The notes under the pieces are model-generated. The model had not been told where the DNA came from and ran no database searches. It was given only the letters and a program-made list of their open reading frames with translations. The translations under genes were made by a program, and so were the position numbers. 34,765 nucleotides of DNA from Nitrospirota bacterium (lineage in GTDB: Bacteria > Nitrospirota > Thermodesulfovibrionia > Thermodesulfovibrionales > JdFR-88). Shown here piece by piece: positions 7,983-16,717 of this stretch (the stretch's first letter is position 1; every line of letters begins with the position of its first letter). The stretch is taken from contig JAJYJB010000019.1 in the NCBI GenBank assembly GCA_021789735.1, forward strand, positions 1 to 34,765. The letters run 5' to 3'.

Positions 7983-8183
7983 ATGCATTTTTTAAGGAAG
8001 GGACTGGTCTTGAAGCACACCGGCAAACAGGGAAAAGGCGTTGTCATAGACTGGGGCATAACCGGAGCCAAATACAGCGAATATATCCTTTCAAAAAAGG
8101 AACGCGCGGATTCAGTGAGGGTGTGGACGGGGAACAAGATAGAGGTCTGGCCTCTGGCCCAGGTTTTTTTAGAAGAAGCCTGA
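7983..8183 (+). CDS. Hypothetical basic protein, 66 residues
   Basis: I do not recognise this protein. It has alternating hydrophobic and charged residues (GLVLKHTGKQGKGVVIDWG, then VRVWTGNKIEVWPLAQVFL), consistent with a small all-beta, SH3-like fold, but this is only a reading of the pattern. It starts 1 nt after the previous gene ends. It converges with fabD across an 85-nt gap. The weak hairpins there have no T-tract that would make a clear terminator. Confidence 0.6.
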   Translation: MHFLRKGLVLKHTGKQGKGVVIDWGITGAKYSEYILSKKERADSVRVWTGNKIEVWPLAQVFLEEA

Positions 8184-8268
8184 TCTGTTTTCCAGGAAAC
8201 AATTAAAGCAGATTGAACGAAACTAAAAACTTCTTAAAAGGCAGCAATCAGACCAGCGCTTATGCCTC

Positions 8269-9210
8269 TCAGGCCCCCAAAGACTTCAGCCCTTCGAGCG
8301 TTTTTTGAAGCGATGTCCTGTCTTCCACATTGAATAAGACCGCATCGGGCAGGATCCTTTTAAGGAGCCCCGAGAGCACTTTTCCGGGTCCCACCTCCAC
8401 GAAGACCTGCGCCCCTTCAGCCTGCATGACCCTCATGGACTCCTCCCATCTCACCGGGTTTGAAAGCTGTCTTACAAGGGCGGCGCGCAGCCCGTCCGGC
8501 GCACTGAGGACTATGGCGTCGGCATTGCCTATGACAGGCACAGGAAAAGGTTTTATCGAGGCCTCAAGGAACAGATATTCAGCAAGCTTTTTTGCCGGTC
8601 CCTCCATGAGCCTGGAATGGGAAGGCACACTCACCTGAAGCGCGATCGCCCGCTTGGCCCCGCGTTCTTTTGCGATCTCCATGCACTCCAGGACTGCGGC
8701 TGTCTCTCCTGAGACGACTATCTGCCCCGGACAGTTATAGTTTGCGGCCTGGGCATAGCCGCTTTTGAGTGCACGGCATATATCATCCACCACATCGCCC
8801 GAAAGCCCCAGGATGGCCGCCATCATCCCCATTCCCTCGGGCACCGCCTCCTGCATGAGCTTCGCTCTCAGCCTGGTTGCGCGGAGGGCAGAGGAAAAAG
8901 AGAGTGCGCCCGCGGCGACCGCCGCAGTGTATTCGCCAAGGCTGTGGCCGGCAAGCAGGGCGGGCTCAACACCCTCTCCGGTCAACACCCTGTAAGCCGC
9001 ATATTCGGCGGCAAGGAGGCAAGGCTGCGTATTTATGGTACTGTCCAGTTCCTCCTTGGGGCCCTCAAAAGAGAGTTTTGCCACATCAAACCCAAGGACG
9101 GCGGAGGCCTCCTCATATGCCTCCCTGGCCTGGGAAAAACCGCGAAAAAGGTCTGCCCCCATGCCGACCGCTTGCGAGCCCTGGCCCGGAAAGATGAAGG
9201 CTATCTTCAT
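8269..9210 (-). CDS. fabD: Malonyl-CoA:ACP transacylase FabD
   Basis: FabD loads malonate from CoA onto acyl carrier protein for fatty acid synthesis. The 313-residue protein has the full set of motifs: FPGQGSQAVGMG at the N-terminus, the nucleophile elbow AGHSLGEY (Ser90), the malonate-binding arginine in ATRLRAKLMQ, and the catalytic His198 in VSVPSHSRLM. It is the last gene of the acd-etfB-etfA-fabD operon and overlaps etfA by 4 nt. That placement ties chain building to a flavin-dependent acyl-CoA redox module. No ACP or other fab gene is in the window. Confidence 0.96.
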   Translation of the reverse strand: MKIAFIFPGQGSQAVGMGADLFRGFSQAREAYEEASAVLGFDVAKLSFEGPKEELDSTINTQPCLLAAEYAAYRVLTGEGVEPALLAGHSLGEYTAAVAAGALSFSSALRATRLRAKLMQEAVPEGMGMMAAILGLSGDVVDDICRALKSGYAQAANYNCPGQIVVSGETAAVLECMEIAKERGAKRAIALQVSVPSHSRLMEGPAKKLAEYLFLEASIKPFPVPVIGNADAIVLSAPDGLRAALVRQLSNPVRWEESMRVMQAEGAQVFVEVGPGKVLSGLLKRILPDAVLFNVEDRTSLQKTLEGLKSLGA

Positions 9211-10409
9211 TGAGCGCCCTTGCGCTCCCTGAGCTTTTTCACCAGAAGAGGGATGACCTCGTTTAAGTCTCCGACTATGCCGTAGGTGGCGGCGGTGAAT
9301 ATTGGCGCTTCAGGATTTTTATTTATGGCCACGATCACATCGGAAGACTGCATGCCCACCAGGTGCTGAACCGCCCCCGATATGCCGCACGCTATATAAA
9401 GCTTGGGGCAGACGGTCTTTCCCGTCTGGCCGACCTGGTGGCAATATGGTATCCAGCCCTCATCCACGGCGGCCCTAGACGCCCCGATGGTGCCGTTCAG
9501 CAGTTGGGCCAGCTCATTGAGCATCCCGAAACCCTCTTTGCCCTTGAGCCCCCGGCCGCCGGAGATTATAACGTCCGCCTCCTGCAGGTTCACATTGACC
9601 CCTGTGCCAGCGGCCTTTATGGTCTCAAGCACCCTGGTCCTGGCCCTGATGCCCGCCGCATCCACATCTATGATCTCCCCCTGCCTGTCCGGCTCATACC
9701 GGCCTGCCTTCATGACCTTTGGCCTTACGGTAGCCATTTGCGGACGGGTCCTTGGAGAAAGGATACTGGCCATAATGTTGCCTCCGTAAGCGGGGCGGGT
9801 CTGAATGAGGTTGCCCGTGTCCGCCTCTATCTCCAGCGATGTGCAGTCCGCGGTGAGCCCCGTTTTAAGCCTGGCCGCCACCCTGGGCAAAAAAGACCTC
9901 CCGATGGCCGTGGCCCCGGCCAGCACCACCTCCGGCTTGTGCATGCTTATGAGCCTTGAGAGGAGTTCCGCGTTCGGCTCATCCGTAAATTCACGGAAGA
10001 TATCGTCCCCACAATAATAGACCTTGTCCGCACCCCATTTTATAAGTTCCTGGGCGTCGCTCCTTGCGGCCCCGAACAATACGGCGCAAAGCCCTGCGCC
10101 CCTGGCGGCGGCCAGTTTCCTTCCCTCCCCCAAAAGCTCAAAGGCGACCGGGGCGACCTTGCCGCCCCTCTGCTCGGCAAACACCCACACGCCGCTCCAT
10201 GCGGCCAGGTCTTCCGTTGGGATGGAGGCATAATCCGCCTTGCTCTCCATGATGGCGCCTTCCTGGCAGCTTGAAAGGCATGCCTGGCAAAGCTGGCAGT
10301 ACTCCCCGATCCGCGCCACACCGTCTTCTATCACTATTGCATCATAAGGGCAGACGGTAATGCATGCCCCGCAGCCCATGCATTTTGTCTTATCTATCTT
10401 TAAAGGCAT
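9207..10409 (-). CDS. etfA: Electron transfer flavoprotein alpha subunit with N-terminal 2[4Fe-4S] ferredoxin domain
   Basis: The protein has 400 residues. Residues 1-53 are a bacterial-type ferredoxin: Cys10, 13, 16 and 20 (CMGCGACITVCP) and Cys38, 41, 44 and 48 (CQLCQACLSSC) should bind two [4Fe-4S] clusters. From about residue 75 the EtfA domain begins, ending in the conserved FAD-binding C-terminal region with GGRGLKGKEGFG, GASRAAVDEGW, QVGQTGKTV and YIACGISGAVQH. The same fusion is known in the caffeoyl-CoA reductase Etf of Acetobacterium. It overlaps etfB by 10 nt and fabD by 4 nt. The two clusters would give electrons a route between a low-potential ferredoxin pool and the flavins. Confidence 0.95.
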   Translation of the reverse strand: MPLKIDKTKCMGCGACITVCPYDAIVIEDGVARIGEYCQLCQACLSSCQEGAIMESKADYASIPTEDLAAWSGVWVFAEQRGGKVAPVAFELLGEGRKLAAARGAGLCAVLFGAARSDAQELIKWGADKVYYCGDDIFREFTDEPNAELLSRLISMHKPEVVLAGATAIGRSFLPRVAARLKTGLTADCTSLEIEADTGNLIQTRPAYGGNIMASILSPRTRPQMATVRPKVMKAGRYEPDRQGEIIDVDAAGIRARTRVLETIKAAGTGVNVNLQEADVIISGGRGLKGKEGFGMLNELAQLLNGTIGASRAAVDEGWIPYCHQVGQTGKTVCPKLYIACGISGAVQHLVGMQSSDVIVAINKNPEAPIFTAATYGIVGDLNEVIPLLVKKLRERKGAQ

Positions 10410-11182
10410 TTTTTCTCCACAAGTTCATTTACGAGGGCGTCTATCTGCTCTTCCAGCGAGCCCTCCAGTTTTTTTCTGCCGCCCCTCGGCCCGGGAGTGA
10501 ATATCTTTTTCACCTGCGTGGGAGAGCCGTTAAAGCCGACAACCTCAACCGGCAATTCCAGCTCCGCCGCCCCCATTTTTTTGATCTCCGCCTTCTTTGC
10601 GTTCATCTTGCCCTTGAGCGACGGGAGCCTTGGGGTGTTCAGCTCCCTCACAACGGTAATAAGGGCTGGCAGCGAGGCCTCCACTATGTCCGATCCCTCG
10701 TCCATCATCCGCTCCACCTTTATGGACGCCGCGCCGGCCTCTATTATCTTTTTCACATAGGAGACGTGCGGGATGTCCAGGAACTCCGCCACCTCTGGAC
10801 CCACCTGGGCGGTGTCCCCGTCTATGGCCTGCTTGCCGCAGATTATAAGGTCTGCCCCTATCTTTTTGATCACGCCTGAAAGGGCGCAGGCGGTGGCAAG
10901 CGTGTCGGCCCCCGCAAACTCCCTGCCGGTCACCAGGAACGCCTCATCCACGCCAAGAGAGATGGCCTCCCGGAGGGACGCCTCCGCCTGGGGCGGCCCC
11001 ATCGTTACTGCGCATACGGTGCCGCCAAGCTGTTCCTTTATGGAAAGCGCGGCCTCGATGGCATGGGTGTCATACGGGTTTATGATGGAGGGTACCCCTT
11101 CCCTTACCAGTGTGCCTGTCTCCCGGTTTATCTTCACCTCCGCGGTGTCCGGGACCTGTTTTATGCAGACGGCTATCCTCAT
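10400..11182 (-). CDS. etfB: Electron transfer flavoprotein beta subunit
   Basis: This 260-residue protein starts MRIAVCIKQVPDTAEVKI and contains MGPPQAEASLREAISLGVDEA, then DLIICGKQAIDGDTAQVGPE. These are typical EtfB signatures and read very like the clostridial EtfB of electron-bifurcating butyryl-CoA dehydrogenase complexes. It pairs with the ferredoxin-fused EtfA. Its start overlaps the acyl-CoA dehydrogenase stop by 4 nt (ATGA), so subunit synthesis is coupled. Whether it bifurcates electrons (NADH binding in EtfB) or serves as a simple carrier is not settled by the sequence alone. Confidence 0.96.
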   Translation of the reverse strand: MRIAVCIKQVPDTAEVKINRETGTLVREGVPSIINPYDTHAIEAALSIKEQLGGTVCAVTMGPPQAEASLREAISLGVDEAFLVTGREFAGADTLATACALSGVIKKIGADLIICGKQAIDGDTAQVGPEVAEFLDIPHVSYVKKIIEAGAASIKVERMMDEGSDIVEASLPALITVVRELNTPRLPSLKGKMNAKKAEIKKMGAAELELPVEVVGFNGSPTQVKKIFTPGPRGGRKKLEGSLEEQIDALVNELVEKKCL

Positions 11183-12336
11183 CGAGCTTTTGCCGCTTCC
11201 TTTATGATATTTTGCGCGATGACGTTTCTTTGTATCTGGTTCGTGCCCTCGTATATCTGGAGTATCTTTGCGTCCCGCATCATCTTTTCAACCGGGTATT
11301 CCCTCATATATCCGGAACCGCCCATGACCTGCAAAGCATTGGTGGTCACACGCATGGCAACATCGGTGGCGAAGAGCTTGGCCATAGAGGACACCTTTGT
11401 GACGTCCTTGGCGCCACTGTCTGCGTATCTGGCGGCGGCGTAGACAAGCGCCCTGGCCGCCTCTATATCCGTGGCCATGTCCGCGATCATGTGCTGGATG
11501 GCCTGGAACCCTATTACCGGGTGGCCGAACTGCACCCTTTGCCTTGCGAACTTCACGGCTTCGTCGAGAGCCCCCTGCGCAACGCCTAAACCCTGGGCGC
11601 CCACCCCAACGCGGGAGCTGTCCAGCGTCTTCATAGCCACCAGAAAGCCCATGCCCTCCCTGGCTATAATGTTTTCTTTAGGAACGCGGCAGTCCTCAAA
11701 GACAAGCTCCCTCGTGGCCGAGGCCCTTATGCCCATCTTCTTTTCCTTCTTGCCGAAGCTGAAGCCGGGCGTCCCTTTTTCCACGATGAAGGCGGAAGCG
11801 CCCCTGGGGCCCTTTGACCTGTCGGTGATGGCGATAACCGTATATATCTCGGCCTCTCCACCGTTCGTTATCCATTGCTTTGTGCCGTTTATTACGTAGT
11901 GGTCCCCTTCAAGCCTAGCGGTGGTCTGGGTGCCTCCGGCGTCGCTGCCGGCGTTTGCCTCCGTAAGACCGAATGCCACAAGCCTTTTGCCTGCCGCTAT
12001 GTCCGGCAGGTACTTTTTCTTTTGCTCATCGGTGCCGAAAAGCAGTATCGGGTAGGTGCCAAGCGCGTTTGCCGCGTATGTGGTAGACACGCCCAGGCAG
12101 GCCTTTGAAAGCTCTTCGACCGCGATGGTCAGCTCGAAGCTCCCCTTGCCAAGCCCCCCATACTCTTCCGGTATGAACAGGCCAAAAAGGTCCGAGGCCG
12201 CCATCACCTTCATTATCTCCCATGGGAACTCCTCTTTCTCATCGAGCTCCGCCCTCACAGGGACGACCTTCTCCTGCGCTATCTGGGCGCAAAGCTCTTT
12301 TATCATCAATTGCTCTTCGGAAAGGAAATAATCCAT
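11179..12336 (-). CDS. Acyl-CoA dehydrogenase (short-chain/butyryl-CoA type)
   Basis: This 385-residue flavoenzyme has all three acyl-CoA dehydrogenase domains. FGLTEANAGSDAGGTQTTA and WITNGGEA line the FAD/substrate pocket. The C-terminal QVMGGSGYMREYPVEKMMRD and ILQIYEGTNQIQR hold the catalytic base Glu363. It most resembles short-chain enzymes such as butyryl-CoA dehydrogenase, which oxidise or reduce the alpha-beta bond of acyl-CoAs. It leads the operon with etfB and etfA, its direct redox partners. A strong GGGGGAGGAG ribosome binding site lies about 12 nt before the ATG. Exact chain length or aromatic/branched preference cannot be read from the sequence. Confidence 0.95.
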   Translation of the reverse strand: MDYFLSEEQLMIKELCAQIAQEKVVPVRAELDEKEEFPWEIMKVMAASDLFGLFIPEEYGGLGKGSFELTIAVEELSKACLGVSTTYAANALGTYPILLFGTDEQKKKYLPDIAAGKRLVAFGLTEANAGSDAGGTQTTARLEGDHYVINGTKQWITNGGEAEIYTVIAITDRSKGPRGASAFIVEKGTPGFSFGKKEKKMGIRASATRELVFEDCRVPKENIIAREGMGFLVAMKTLDSSRVGVGAQGLGVAQGALDEAVKFARQRVQFGHPVIGFQAIQHMIADMATDIEAARALVYAAARYADSGAKDVTKVSSMAKLFATDVAMRVTTNALQVMGGSGYMREYPVEKMMRDAKILQIYEGTNQIQRNVIAQNIIKEAAKAR

Positions 12337-12384
12337 CTTTTTCTAACTCCTCCCCCGTCACTGTTTTTTTTATTCTAAATCAAG

Positions 12385-12400
12385 GGCGAATTTTTTCGCC
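12385..12400. other. Perfect hairpin between ndk and the acd operon
   Basis: GGCGAA-TTTT-TTCGCC forms a perfect 6-bp stem. It lies between the end of ndk and the acd start, both on the minus strand, but neither strand has a T-tract after it, so it is not a standard terminator. It could be an operator or an mRNA-stabilising hairpin. Confidence 0.4.
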
Positions 12401-12457
12401 AAGCCCAAATGCAAGTTTACCCCAAATGCGTCCGGTTTACGCCAATTTTTCCAGCTC

Positions 12458-12874
12458 TTAATGTATTTCTATTTCAGGGAAAAAAAACGGTATCTCATAG
12501 CTTGCGGACTTCTCGCTGTCCGACCCGTGCACCGCGTTCCTCTCGATGTTCTCCGCGTATGCCGCCCTTATGGTCCCGGGGGCCGCGTCCTTGGGGTTCG
12601 TGGCGCCCATGATCTGCCTCACGCGGGCAATGGCGTCTTCTCCTTCAATTACCAGCACCACCACGGGCCCTTCGGACATGAAGCTGGCCAGGTCGTTATA
12701 GAACGGCCTTTCCTTATGGACTATATAAAAGCGTTTCGCCTCCTCCATGGAAAGATGTATCTTCTTAAGTGCCGCAACCCTCAACCCCGCATCCTCGAAA
12801 TATTTAAGCACGCCGCCGATCGCGTTCTTTTTGACCGCATCCGGCTTGATTATGGAAAGAGTCCTCTGAACCAT
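12458..12874 (-). CDS. ndk: Nucleoside diphosphate kinase
   Basis: Ndk equalises NTP/NDP pools through a phospho-histidine. The 138-residue protein begins [14 protein letters not shown] and has the active-site segment [10 protein letters not shown] with His116, followed by the family's [10 protein letters not shown] end. The ribosome binding site is CAGGAGG on the minus strand. It lies 56 nt downstream of mdh, on the same strand, and is probably transcribed from the mdh promoter. Confidence 0.97.
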   Translation of the reverse strand: MVQRTLSIIKPDAVKKNAIGGVLKYFEDAGLRVAALKKIHLSMEEAKRFYIVHKERPFYNDLASFMSEGPVVVLVIEGEDAIARVRQIMGATNPKDAAPGTIRAAYAENIERNAVHGSDSEKSASYEIPFFFPEIEIH

Positions 12875-12930
12875 TTTTTTCTATCCTCCTGGCAGCCTGA
12901 TTTTTAATTTTTTGTTTGTCCCGTTTTATT

Positions 12931-13863
12931 TTAAGAAAGGCCCAATACTGAAACCAGCTGTCCCACCGCGCTTACGGAACGGTCAAAGGCGGCCTTCTCA
13001 CCGCTGGTGAGCGGGACCTCCAGTATCTTTTCCACCCCGCCCTTGCCAAGCAAGACCGGCACCCCGGCATATACTCCCTTTGCGCCGTACTGCCCGTCCA
13101 GGTAGGCCGCGCAGGGCATGAGCCTTTTTTCATCGAACAATATTGCCTTCACCATCTCGCAGGCCGAGGCCGCGGGCGCATAATATGCGCTGCCGGTCTT
13201 TAAGAGAGCGACTATCTCCGCGCCGCCGTTTCTTGTCCTTTCTACGATATGCTCTATTTTTTCATCCGGAAGGAGGGAATCGATGCCCACCCCTTTCACC
13301 GATATGAGGCTCCTCACCGGCACCATCTGGTCCCCATGCCCTCCAAGCACCATGGCATCCACGTCTTTTGGAGAGACGTCCAGCTGCCAGGCGATGAATG
13401 CGCGAAGCCTTGCGGAATCGAGCACACCGCCCATACCCAACACCCGTTCCGGCGGGAACTTTGAAGACTTCCATGCCAGATGGGCCATCACATCCATGGG
13501 GTTCGTTATCATTATGATGACCGATTTGGGCGAATGCGCAGCCGCCTCACCCGCGACCACCCCGATAATGGACGCGTTTGCCTGAAGAAGGTCGTCCCTG
13601 GACATACCGGGCTTTCTGGCAAGCCCCGCGGTTATGACAACCACGTCCGAACCGGCCGTCTCCTCGATAGTGTTGGTCCCCTTGATGGAAACCGAAGAGC
13701 CCCAAAGCGGGCAGGCCTCCCCAAGGTCAAGCGCCTTACCCTGCGGCACGCCGGGGGCGATGTCGTACAGGACCACATCGGATATCCCTCCCATTACAAG
13801 GTGCTGGGCAAGCGAGGCCCCAACGTTGCCGGCCCCCAAAACTGAAACTTTTTTCCTTTTCAT
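12931..13863 (-). CDS. mdh: Malate dehydrogenase (LDH-like type)
   Basis: This 310-residue NAD-dependent enzyme interconverts malate and oxaloacetate. The Rossmann motif is VLGAGNVGASLAQ with Asp35 at the NAD-specifying position. The active-site loop TAGLARKPGMSRDDLL has Arg83 and Arg89; an Arg at the substrate-specificity position of this loop, rather than Gln, indicates malate rather than lactate. Arg153 and His176 (GGHGDQMVP) complete the catalytic set. It is the LDH-like MDH common in anaerobes and Chlorobi-like lineages, not the E. coli type. A good promoter sits about 50-80 nt upstream, and ndk follows. Confidence 0.95.
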   Translation of the reverse strand: MKRKKVSVLGAGNVGASLAQHLVMGGISDVVLYDIAPGVPQGKALDLGEACPLWGSSVSIKGTNTIEETAGSDVVVITAGLARKPGMSRDDLLQANASIIGVVAGEAAAHSPKSVIIMITNPMDVMAHLAWKSSKFPPERVLGMGGVLDSARLRAFIAWQLDVSPKDVDAMVLGGHGDQMVPVRSLISVKGVGIDSLLPDEKIEHIVERTRNGGAEIVALLKTGSAYYAPAASACEMVKAILFDEKRLMPCAAYLDGQYGAKGVYAGVPVLLGKGGVEKILEVPLTSGEKAAFDRSVSAVGQLVSVLGLS

Positions 13864-13911
13864 CTTTTTATGATGGCCTTTCCTGCTTATCGATACGAAA
13901 AATAAATGTTA

Positions 13912-13941
13912 ATTATAAAGAAGCCCCGCCAATAATCTCAA
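13912..13941 (-). promoter_or_regulatory. Sigma70-type promoter of mdh-ndk
   Basis: On the minus strand TTGAGA (13941-13936, 5 of 6) and TATAAT (13917-13912, 6 of 6) are separated by 18 nt. Transcription should begin near 13905, giving a leader of about 40 nt before the mdh ATG. Confidence 0.65.
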
Positions 13942-13983
13942 GCCCGCCAGGGGCCTGCGTCAGATTTGTGGGTTTCTAAAGTC

Positions 13984-14050
13984 GTCATGCCCGAGGACTC
14001 GATCGAGCGGGTTTCACGGGGTTCCGCGAAGCCCTTGGGCGGGCATCCAC
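13984..14050. repeat. REP-like palindromic element
   Basis: GTCATGCCCGAGGAC at the left end and GGGCGGGCATCCAC at the right end pair through ATGCCCG/CGGGCAT, the layout of REP-type intergenic repeats in many Gram-negative genomes. A perfect CTCGATCGAG palindrome (13998-14007) lies inside. The right arm runs straight into the reading frame of the antitoxin-like gene. Only one copy is visible in this window. Confidence 0.55.
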
Positions 14051-14116
14051 TTTCCGAAAGTCATTAAAGATTTTCTGCCCCCGCCGGAACAGCTTGTTCC
14101 GAAGGAGGAAGAAAAC

Positions 14117-14254
14117 GTGAAAGTGACAATCGCCTTGAAAAAGTCTAGCATTGAATTTTTCAAGAAAAAGGCAAAAGAGCGGCATACATCCTATCAAAAA
14201 ATGATCCGCGAGCTTATAGACTGGTATGCCACGCATTTTAAAAAAAGTGCGTGA
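14117..14254 (+). CDS. CopG/BrnA-like ribbon-helix-helix antitoxin, probably 5'-truncated
   Basis: The 45 residues from GTG 14117 match the DNA-binding end of CopG/BrnA-type antitoxins: KVTIALKKSSIEFFKK, then TSYQKMIRELIDWYA. An AAGGAGG lies 8 nt before the GTG. The family likeness also continues upstream in the same frame to about 14051 (VIKDFLPPPEQLV), which is normally part of the same protein. No ATG, GTG or TTG in that frame precedes it, because the frame runs into the REP-like repeat. The usual toxin partner is missing on both sides. It is either a remnant or a shortened protein re-initiating at the GTG. A 7-bp inverted repeat CGGAACA-GCT-TGTTCCG (14085-14101) could be its operator. Confidence 0.6.
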   Translation: MKVTIALKKSSIEFFKKKAKERHTSYQKMIRELIDWYATHFKKSA

Positions 14255-14338
14255 TAATTTATGGGCAAGGATATGGCGGTCCCCTGCCATTTCGTGACGC
14301 TCAGGCGATTTTACGCAGTCAGTTTTTCCCGGGGGTAA

Positions 14339-14353
14339 GGGGGCAGAGCCCCC
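14339..14353. other. Strong GC hairpin just after the CCA/poly(A) polymerase gene
   Basis: GGGGGC-AGA-GCCCCC is a perfect 6-bp hairpin located 5-19 nt beyond the stop codon of the minus-strand gene. It has no T-tract, so it could be a repeat arm or a mRNA 3' stabiliser rather than an intrinsic terminator. Confidence 0.4.
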
Positions 14354-14357
14354 ATAC

Positions 14358-15602
14358 CTATAAAGGGCGGGCAGCTGGGTAAGATATTATTTTTTTTGCA
14401 ACCCTCAGCGCCTGCTCCCTATTTTTTATCTCTCCCCTAAGCCATTTTATCTCCACCGCGTTCAACACATCTTTGAACAGGGGCGATGGTTTAAGCAAAA
14501 ACTCCTTTTTAAGGTCCTCCCCGGTTATTGGCCTCCTGCCAAGCCTTGGCCTTACCCTCTTAATGTAGTGGGCGAGTATCCTCTTTGAAAATTCCAGGAA
14601 CAGCTGCCCCTTCCGCTCATCCTCCGCCTCCAAAAAGACATGGCAGAAAAGCATGTGCGCATATATCTCGTCCCCCAGGTCCCTGAACATCTCAGTAAAA
14701 GCGGCCGGGCCTTTTGAAAGAGAAAAAAGCCTCCTGATCTTTCCCCTGCAGGCGAAGACCCTCTCCAAAAACATCTTCTCTTTTTTTGAGAGCACAAGTC
14801 TCTCCGTGGCCTTCCCGACGGCGCCGGCCACAAGCACCGCCAATCCCAGCGGGAACCTGAACTCCTGTTCCGCATGGGCCGGTTTTTTATGAAAGGCAAA
14901 AAACCGTGCCCACTGCCTCTCAAGCGCCCTGAAGGCGTTTAAGTTGGCGCTCCTGAAACCGGGAAGTATCACCCTCAGCGCCCCGTCCTTGAACATGCGG
15001 TCCAGAACCCTTCCCGCGCCCTGGGCGGACAGTATCTTTTTAAGCTCCTCCGTTGTCCTCTCCGGTGCTGGTCCCTTAAGAAGCGGCGCCAGTTTTTTTA
15101 ACACCGCGGCCGAGCCCCTTTCTATTCTGAAGCCGTGTGTCGCGGAAAACCGGTAGCACCTCAATATCCTCAAAGGGTCCTGAACAAGATTTTCTTCAGA
15201 GACTATCCGCACGATCCCTTTCATCAGGTCTGCCGAGCCGCCGAACGGGTCAATCAGCCTCCTTGATGAAAGGGGGAAGGCCATGGCGTTTATGGTAATG
15301 TCCCGGCCTGCAAGGTCCTCCTCTATGTTTGCCCCCCTCATCCTCGATATGTCTATATGCTCGCCGTCCCTGACCACCCTTGCCATCCCGAACCGGGCAT
15401 CAAGCAAAATGAAGGTACCCCCCGCCTGCGCGGCAAAGCTCCGCGCAGCCCTCACCGCCCTGCCCTTCATGGCGATGTCGACGTCCTTGGGCTTTTTGAT
15501 GCCGGCCAGGATGTCCCTGACGGTGCCGCCCACAATGAAACAGGAGCCGTTCATCCCTCTTTCCCGGACAAACCTCCTGAAATCCGTCAAAAGTCCGTTC
15601 AT
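14358..15602 (-). CDS. cca: tRNA nucleotidyltransferase / poly(A) polymerase family protein
   Basis: This 414-residue class II nucleotidyltransferase adds nucleotides to RNA 3' ends. The catalytic motif is VGGTVRDILAGIKKPKDVDIAM, with GG 25-26 and metal-binding Asp40 and Asp42. It is followed by RDITINAMAF, LIDPFGG and the nucleotide-selecting LVQDPLRILRCYRFSATHGF. The C-terminal half is helical and basic, with no HD phosphatase motif seen. I use the ATG at 15602; the frame stays open far upstream, but that part is antisense to ilvC. CC-adding, A-adding, CCA-adding and poly(A) polymerases cannot be separated by these motifs, so the gene symbol is tentative. It is divergent from ilvC. Confidence 0.85.
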   Translation of the reverse strand: MNGLLTDFRRFVRERGMNGSCFIVGGTVRDILAGIKKPKDVDIAMKGRAVRAARSFAAQAGGTFILLDARFGMARVVRDGEHIDISRMRGANIEEDLAGRDITINAMAFPLSSRRLIDPFGGSADLMKGIVRIVSEENLVQDPLRILRCYRFSATHGFRIERGSAAVLKKLAPLLKGPAPERTTEELKKILSAQGAGRVLDRMFKDGALRVILPGFRSANLNAFRALERQWARFFAFHKKPAHAEQEFRFPLGLAVLVAGAVGKATERLVLSKKEKMFLERVFACRGKIRRLFSLSKGPAAFTEMFRDLGDEIYAHMLFCHVFLEAEDERKGQLFLEFSKRILAHYIKRVRPRLGRRPITGEDLKKEFLLKPSPLFKDVLNAVEIKWLRGEIKNREQALRVAKKIISYPAARPL

Positions 15603-15625
15603 CCTCTTATGAGAGACCAAATCAA

Positions 15626-16706
<1,081 letters not shown>

Positions 16707-16717
16707 AAAATAAAAAA

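Noticed and set aside
8184..8268. Bidirectional terminator between the small gene and fabD (AGGCA...TGCCT with a T-rich tail on the minus strand).
   Set aside because: The stem is only 5 bp with a long loop, too weak to call.
12385..12400. Hairpin read as a terminator of ndk.
   Set aside because: On the minus strand it is followed by A-rich, not T-rich, sequence.
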